Positions 61,301-64,000 of a stretch of DNA of 64,000 bases are shown here, piece by piece. The notes under the pieces are model-generated. The model had not been told where the DNA came from and ran no database searches. It was given only the letters and a program-made list of their open reading frames with translations. Origin of the DNA: an uncultured Eubacteriales bacterium. Lineage in GTDB: Bacteria; Bacillota; Clostridia; Lachnospirales; Lachnospiraceae. How positions within the stretch are numbered: position 1 is the first letter of the stretch; every line of letters starts with the position of its first letter. The stretch covers positions 120,738 to 184,737 of the forward strand of contig CATOIK010000002.1 of assembly GCA_951800645.1 (NCBI GenBank). The letters are read 5' to 3'. Made by a program: the position numbers and the translations under genes.

Positions 61301-63806
61301 AGGCACTCCCATTACCGGCGAAGGCTTGAAGGATTACTTCCCCACGGGCTTTAGCCAGACTCAGAAAGATGCGGGTATGGAAGCTATGCTGGTAGATACG
61401 GCTATGCTGAGTGATCCGGAGTTCTACAGAGGAAAAGCTTATACAGACGGGCAGATTGGCTTTACAGCGGCTAACTGGGATTACGCTAAATTGTCTGCAG
61501 GCAAGATGCCGTATGTAATGTATAACAGTATTCCGGTTACGGTAGATCCTGGTATTAGCATTCCTCAGGGAACCACCCAGTTACAGGCAGCTTTTGCGTC
61601 AGAGCTTACTATGTGCCAGATTTATCCCTCCGGAGCAGATACCATTAACCTGGAGCTGGATCCCGTGTTTGGAGATCAGACCGGTTGGAGCCTGTCTGTA
61701 ACGAATGGAACACAGGAACTGGCCAGAACGGAAATCACCCAGGAGACCTATACTCTGGAGTATGATTACAAAACTCCGCTGAGTGTGGCTGTGGAAAACG
61801 GAACAGAGCGGTATGAGATGACTGTTGACCCGACGCCCTTAAGACGGACGGTTATGACCTGGGAGGATGATTATTATTATCTGACCAACACCGGAGTCCG
61901 CTCTGCTGAGGATGCCTGGGAGGGTGAGTACATTCATTTGATGGATGGAAAGGCTCTTAGCGTAAGCGGAGAGCTTGTGGATTTGGCAGACGGCGGAACC
62001 GATACACTGGAATGTGCATTCCAGTTTAAGGAGGAACCGAAGGTCTTTGCTTCCGGATGGGCAGGAGACGCCCTGGTTCAGGCATATGGCACTTACTCCA
62101 CTCTGGAAAATGACCAAAACAGCGTGCGGCGCGATTCCCGCATCCTGATTCAGGACGGTCAGGTGTATTCCCTGCATGTGGGAAATCCGCTGTACGGCGA
62201 CAGCTTTATCCTGGATTCCTATCAGGAGGACGCGTATTTCACCGTTGTTGCGGACGGACGGTTAGAGCACTTCCAGACGCCTCTCAGGGCGCCGGAGGGC
62301 GTAAGGGAAACCGGCATTTCCCATATGACAAACAACTTAAACTGCAATAGGCCGTGGGTACTGATTCGTTATAAGAACGGCAGCGTAACTGGCTTTAACT
62401 ACATCACCGGCGAATCTCTTGGAGAGCTGGAGAGCCTGGATATGGGCGAGGTAGAAAAAGCAGAAGGCTTCCTGGATTATGCAGGCGGCCAGCTAGGCGA
62501 GATTATCGGCGGCTTCCTGGACGGCATCAGAACTGAGACCGAGGGAACCAGCGGATTCTACTCAGCCAACAGCTTTATGGGTACTTTAAAGACTGCAGTT
62601 GCTCAGGACAGCACCCTGCGTGCCCAGTTAAACAACAGCGAATGGACTAATGGAAGCTCTGAACTTGCAGGCAGCGCAGAAGCAGACGGCCTGGACGCCG
62701 AAGCGGCAGACGCTGGTTTCGGTTCCGGAACAGACGCCGGAGAAGAGGCAGACGCCGAGGATGCAGGTGCAGAAGATTCTGCTGAGAGTGGCGGAGCTGG
62801 TGCGGAAGATTCTGCTAAGGCTGGCGGTGAGGCGGCTGATAAGCAGGATGCAGACGCGGAGAAGACTGGCGGAAGCGGAGCTGGTGCTGGTAATAAGAGC
62901 GGCGCAGGTGCAGGCGGAGCTGGTAAAGCAGACGTAGGCGCAGGCGAAGCCGGTAAAGCAGGTGCAGGTGCTGGCGAGGCCGGTAAAGCAGATGCAGGCG
63001 GAGCTGGTGAAGCAGACGCAAGCGCAGGAGCAGGCGGAGCTGGTAAAGCAGACGCAGGCGCAGGTGCAGGCGGAGCTGGTAAAGCAGATGCAGGTGTAGG
63101 TGCAGGCGGAGCTGGTAAAGCAGACGCAGGCGCAGGAGCAGGCGGAGCTGGTAAAGCAGACGCAGGCGCAGGAGCAGGCGGAGCTGGTAAAGCAGACGCA
63201 GGCGCAGGTGCAGGCGGAGTTGGTAAAGCAGACGCAAGCGCAGGAGCAGGCGGAGCTGGTAAAGGAGACGCAGGTGCAGGTGCTGGTGGAGCTGGTAAAG
63301 CAGATGCAGGTGCAGGCGAGGCCGGTAAAGCAGACGCAGGCGGAAGTGCAGCTGAGGCTGGTGGCGTTGGCGGAAACAATCCGGTCGGAGCCAGTGCAGG
63401 CACAGTTTCCGGAACAGCCGGAATAGAAGCTGCAGATTCAGCAGGCAGTGGAAAAGACGGAAAAGAGTCCAAAGGCGAAACCGCTTTGGCGGATAAGTCA
63501 GGCCGCTCTGTTCTGTCTGAGCAGGAAGTGAAGAAGGAAGGTTATATGGTGGCCTACAATAAGGCTGCCGGAGACTACCAGGTGTACAACATGAACGACT
63601 ATCTGGATCCTTCCAAAGACCTTCTTCTGAGTGAAAACCAGAAACTGAAAGAGCTGGAAAACCAGGGAATCAAGATCAATCTGGATTCCGTAGTTCACAG
63701 CCAGGCCGAAACTCAGGAAAGCGGCCGGGGCATGGCCCTGCTGTTAAGCCTGCTGGCTATCGTTTCCGGTTTGAGCTTGGTACTTTACAAAAAAGGGCGA
63801 AAATAG
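52377..63806 (+). CDS. 3809-aa giant surface protein: SpaA domain, three beta-helix/GLUG blocks, Ala-Gly repeat, C-terminal helix
   Basis: Last gene of the operon. N-terminal hydrophobic segment (5-30; possible cleavage after PVFA), a membrane-proximal domain (about 31-230) shared with operon partners, a Ser/Gly linker, one SpaA/Cna-B domain (about 363-460, [20 protein letters not shown] ... [12 protein letters not shown]), then FN3-like domains. Three blocks follow that look like right-handed beta-helices (about 1475-1640, 1900-2200, 2380-2910), each opened by a W/L-x-N-x-Y-LtnDI-like phrase and rich in GLUG motifs (VGGIVGS, GGIAGS). A 12-residue Gly/Ala/Lys/Asp repeat (about 3509-3655) leads to a C-terminal helix plus KKGRK. 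No LPXTG is present, so it stays in the membrane. Probable large adhesin or fibre. Confidence 0.88.
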   Translation: MKKIIPIAVAILAALLFLFFYKFTPVFAVMDDGYALTEDIGADLLEAEGKDRTELWTLTPIKYEDTLYERGGKYYIGEGNRKQQIYLNYPLYVLDGGGLRFMNGQFYTVTGDFEFLPTYDGLYLIDGYTYNLDKSQADPDAFYFVTLPNGLFVNALPMTVRTNLETKELTANSILALDDTEIRLYRYEEGVLCYDKVTSMSQAKVEIDGVTYDYRELLRLLRLVQEYTARVPGVPGALPPEVLAPLESDAGSGRGGSRRNSDQAADTEVVPDPEEAELQAGDTEGVNQGLVENGSAEREREDVNVNGEDGRSLSSGGGSDGGGGGGNSETIKSEGGGGSAGGGNTPPSDISTPSDVPDPLPIRRYVRIKKENSAGEPLQGAEFTLYKWESERPNPSKDPVLATKLTTDKEGEFYLNELGYGSYYLKETKAPAGYRLPGNNVTFKVEEDVPEVDITIKNYRPDEIDDGGGEDPGGPGDGGGILDPDGDGSGELEYEPPSVSVEEWEPWAYALHNRLKIQDPNGYISRGVRFTVYRVNTNILGQETYSTVCRQTINDEGEINLAIVPPNTELAIEGTYRYYYYERNEDGTSSTRLETARFLERETTRVRSLPIEGNVYPVKLPFEDPDMNDLYSNRVEVKGLTIHNTADYDPEKKDYENFKKNTLPYVSRVAIQTSTDGGATFTDSGRMGNAAFRELIAGNPVDYISDAVLTSQTNYICRLVAYDKYGNQIPVEETGRMWETRTCKITPAVEGRLTGNTTGLVSMELTVTDPDHALLPSAEGVAFYILYNGQKTPISGTLDGNEFNRQEEIALTLGTHQLTITNLLFSRKYVWEGAADYNLNDKRGSQQDAVISTGNFLTAPIVNGSMYLENEITDIAGTGATSVLRVTERSSAEVLPMLTSLEVIARPESGDGEASVRVNIDDLLEKTLEDYDETRGGWLIKEPNEATGQVGIEILGEKPAEPPEGGGEAPQFNLWNSFLNGQFNLKVVFPKNSLQQSTKYLLTVRSLIETSGEEYEIPTSVNNSAFSTLKREPEVEIGDLLLVNDSIDFYGLQILDEDGAIINRNVRVYLKDPEANVTLGSKSLKSGEIYDDLTFYNLVKHREYILEFVALEYNLGSTFSTYDTNVVIDTFEFVAGSSLNGGLSLMDLKQGGAAGGEYMDNGTVQDGLLADNGTIQADNEYKTSDYMEYDEDDTYLFSGLVDSIEGLPVYVAFYNEDREFIRHVTLPSQNEDYAYSPVKGNKVDGAKYFRYSFPASNGNWARIKHYTQVQDNVITEEMLAEGYSYSYDSGGAKVASTDLIPVQGGGVYLRNGVTSWISYYNRDKVYMGRSSSCKPEDFVRVPSDCAYIAISISNGNRQDMELYQLGDGQPATGYLADINVHLEDSGNFLESEPEYQLRLSWSDSYRNIKYVPTDEDIREDFDGTGEPVKMMDKVHSFTSLEPDAAYQLELIVTYLDRELVLDTLSFQTNEIYDIIQKEADLQKVVQNPDGNYLVTNDIEITRTWNISLNGRVDFNGHTITSQRSYALFNSISSTGAVENLCVDIVTDDSRANNNFRLVYTCNGEITNLIYRVSGVESSKSSLIYTCGATGKIKNVAILIDKSVTINSGGLFINNHTGLLDSVYYHIAPGEKVLVGKFEYPNNPSYCGLLTNDGYGGRVQNIYGVGDFYYWIKNTWNPSIVRADVGQVSNFYIRGEFWGVSEDGSEALGSSQRMVSGGGTNIKYVSENTYSGAVQAGYINLYDIAWQKNMLGKGNFDIEEPVSMGYYPRLKFPPSMQGKQPYLELPLVEPGNAIRIIESKVLEETGSMVRVEMTLENARAYRISGLEVQDVDATVSPEQTHLNGVTTIQVVLNRPQTYVSSYTVNRIRYNNGSTEQTAVTSFPLKARFYKDVSTVVDWADMKNNPHWNYRLKNDIDFTYTSNPDYMEINRSFSGTIDGAEYSADGTPTGRLFTVRGMRMERKDPCFFTNITESGTIKNLIIEDLTLVGREGSQSAAFIRTNRGTLQNVHLRNSNISGSGNVGGLIANAATCTVQNCSVADTVLRDLERSVQVLSMGAIAAEQSGKLNIQNCYVRGVELNANYSPSAKGIGGLVGSTVNANYGMQIENCYADGTINSTLNNVGGIVGSMSHPSIRLIRCWSQVVINTKGSVTGGIAGQHISGSVNTVLALGAINSSGSDIYRISATQSEKAYSTRAHAYERQMFNGEPAGRMDATMLVTTEELLDPMYWQDKLIFGSSFDYEPLAENLLPKVYEYGSETTLVYGQEDIMIQGLGYDVSLESAVYNPNEGGYNATFKVVHENVSSSDLEFQITIDGIGEDGIPFTVGNGLNVGSLGENTTSLQVSTEMYYKAFDSYQATVSIRRNGSSSWQRFGLSVTYLQNGEPYVTYWDIRNLTDWNEKMAVHGLNQENYKIHGMINIGGRPDYTGLRVNRLEGVNQESCGFTNIRQTSMQDGNQVWIEMAGIVKNLKFTNFMLNFSNPQSAARSSTGLIAFAFSVENVTIGPENENSPSQIIINRGATQNVGFFGKVQGNIKNAHVSGMQIGFTGVASTASDISNVGLLCGYLEGVVTNSSVTGTETLHNKITLVGEGDRKGTNIGGMIGNHSLVYAETAGLNNENLTVTYTDIIGGSSIGGVFGIRSNGSIPNRNITVDHVTLKANSGSMGGVFGAVWYGGNAEVSEADVRNVTIDCNLFYTNSNGGIVLSGGNLGGITGSSSWTSVLNSTVRSVTITGPGVTGGIAGSSARVENCTVQDVQITVRSGNQADEDAGIETNGSNVGGITGTLRVDGSIRGCRVINSQIKGVRRVGGIVGSVGDLIYNNTGITNCYVDEETTVEGALSVGGAAGQVLRTPITGFACGADVTATKEEAGGIIGSLYMADMNRNNQSINNIYFVGNVQAANYAGGIVGRVREYAEAKEPTTVILPDRKQQIIVAGDISVTNNLAPHVSIWANGERVTTNIGQMGRLRIFADSKIIIGGGTPITGEGLKDYFPTGFSQTQKDAGMEAMLVDTAMLSDPEFYRGKAYTDGQIGFTAANWDYAKLSAGKMPYVMYNSIPVTVDPGISIPQGTTQLQAAFASELTMCQIYPSGADTINLELDPVFGDQTGWSLSVTNGTQELARTEITQETYTLEYDYKTPLSVAVENGTERYEMTVDPTPLRRTVMTWEDDYYYLTNTGVRSAEDAWEGEYIHLMDGKALSVSGELVDLADGGTDTLECAFQFKEEPKVFASGWAGDALVQAYGTYSTLENDQNSVRRDSRILIQDGQVYSLHVGNPLYGDSFILDSYQEDAYFTVVADGRLEHFQTPLRAPEGVRETGISHMTNNLNCNRPWVLIRYKNGSVTGFNYITGESLGELESLDMGEVEKAEGFLDYAGGQLGEIIGGFLDGIRTETEGTSGFYSANSFMGTLKTAVAQDSTLRAQLNNSEWTNGSSELAGSAEADGLDAEAADAGFGSGTDAGEEADAEDAGAEDSAESGGAGAEDSAKAGGEAADKQDADAEKTGGSGAGAGNKSGAGAGGAGKADVGAGEAGKAGAGAGEAGKADAGGAGEADASAGAGGAGKADAGAGAGGAGKADAGVGAGGAGKADAGAGAGGAGKADAGAGAGGAGKADAGAGAGGVGKADASAGAGGAGKGDAGAGAGGAGKADAGAGEAGKADAGGSAAEAGGVGGNNPVGASAGTVSGTAGIEAADSAGSGKDGKESKGETALADKSGRSVLSEQEVKKEGYMVAYNKAAGDYQVYNMNDYLDPSKDLLLSENQKLKELENQGIKINLDSVVHSQAETQESGRGMALLLSLLAIVSGLSLVLYKKGRK
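62901..63345 (+). repeat. 36-bp tandem repeat coding [16 protein letters not shown] units
   Basis: About ten near-identical 36-bp units (GGCGGAGCTGGTAAAGCAGA plus a GCAGG-type filler) form the wall-spanning spacer of the giant protein. Unit variants VGAG, ASAG and KGDA show ongoing drift; unit number may vary between strains. Confidence 0.9.
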
Positions 63807-63843
63807 CAGATAGCATTTGCAGCCTTGGATAGATAACAAACCA

Positions 63844-63875
63844 GGAGCCAATCGATACTTGTATCGATTGGCTCC
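63844..63875 (+). other. Perfect 14-15-bp hairpin after the giant operon
   Basis: GGAGCCAATCGATAC / GTATCGATTGGCTCC around a very short loop, 38 nt after the stop. No T-run, so it may protect the 3' end or be bound by a factor. Confidence 0.6.
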
Positions 63876-63893
63876 TCAGACTGTAGACAAAGT

Positions 63894-63915
63894 CCCGGCA
63901 TATGCCGGGCTTTTC
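63894..63915 (+). terminator. Intrinsic terminator of the giant operon
   Basis: CCCGGCATATGCCGGG followed by CTTTTC. Confidence 0.8.
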
Positions 63916-63938
63916 TACATTTATAACCGTTTTTCTGG

Positions 63939-63944
63939 TATAAT
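63939..63944 (+). promoter_or_regulatory. -10 box of the next gene
   Basis: TATAAT preceded by TG-like CTGG; no clear -35. It lies 27 nt before the last start codon. Confidence 0.45.
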
Positions 63945-63971
63945 GGAACTATCAGAAAGGCGGTGTTTTTT

Positions 63972-64000
63972 ATGATGACGAAAAATGCAGATAAGAAACG
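63972..64000 (+). CDS. Start of an unidentified gene (3' end outside window)
   Basis: Only MMTKNADKKR is visible, starting at ATG 63972 behind AAAGGCGG. Too short to identify. Confidence 0.5.

Noticed and set aside
62603..63472. Minus-strand Ala/Pro-rich 289-codon ORF
   Set aside because: Shadow of the 36-bp repeat of the giant protein.

Overview
The window looks like chromosome of a spore-forming, gut-type Clostridia, most likely a Lachnospiraceae relative. The sequence basis is moderate GC, AGGAGG-type ribosome sites, sporulation genes (spoIIID, a SipL-like SPOCS/LysM protein, ytvI, a CotS-type kinase fold protein), a T-box before proS, a yybP-ykoY-type riboswitch, and the neighbour set MreB / RecD2 / ComF / DUF5711-type protein / transketolase.

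Layout. 1-2.7 kb: 3' part of a wall-anchored SpaA/Cna-B repeat protein with an LPGTG sorting signal. 3.1-10.7 kb: housekeeping run mreB-like, recD2, comF, DUF5711-like, tkt. 11-12.8 kb: rlmD. 12.85-14.6 kb: an AT-rich patch with an AraC/GyrI-type regulator and a frameshifted cell-wall-binding-repeat pseudogene. 14.7-20.3 kb: a thioredoxin-reductase-like flavoprotein lacking CxxC, spoIIID, a PrcB-like lipoprotein, an inverted-repeat element, cysE, ttcA-like and sipL-like. 20.5-28.4 kb: GIY-YIG protein, hemolysin III, RluA-type synthase, riboswitch-controlled cation exchanger, hybrid histidine kinase, ytvI, rarA, HicB-like. 28.4-36.1 kb: cysteine desulfidase family protein, T-box + proS, cca, cotS-like, phosphosugar mutase. 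36.1-37.7 kb: O-antigen-ligase-like membrane protein.

The unusual part is 37.99-63.81 kb: one uninterrupted, same-strand, tightly packed operon of eleven genes. It encodes a rotary F-ATPase-like machine flanked by huge membrane-anchored surface proteins. The order is a 2055-aa protein with a collagen-like stalk, a 689-aa protein with a GGX stalk, F-type c, a b-delta fusion, alpha, gamma, beta, a short epsilon, a five-helix membrane protein, a 255-aa single-span protein, and a 3809-aa giant protein. The beta subunit keeps its Walker A, catalytic Glu and Walker B residues, so ATP hydrolysis looks intact. The c subunit, however, has Thr where every ion-pumping c subunit has Asp/Glu, and no recognisable a subunit is present. 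This therefore does not look like an ATP synthase or ion pump.

My inference is that ATP-driven rotation, or conformational cycling, is coupled through the ring to extracellular fibres or adhesins. That would be analogous in principle to the F1-like ATPases used in Mycoplasma gliding, but with a different, apparently undescribed set of partners. Four proteins of the operon seem to share the same membrane-proximal domain, and two carry glycine-triplet stalks of matching length, which supports one common envelope assembly.
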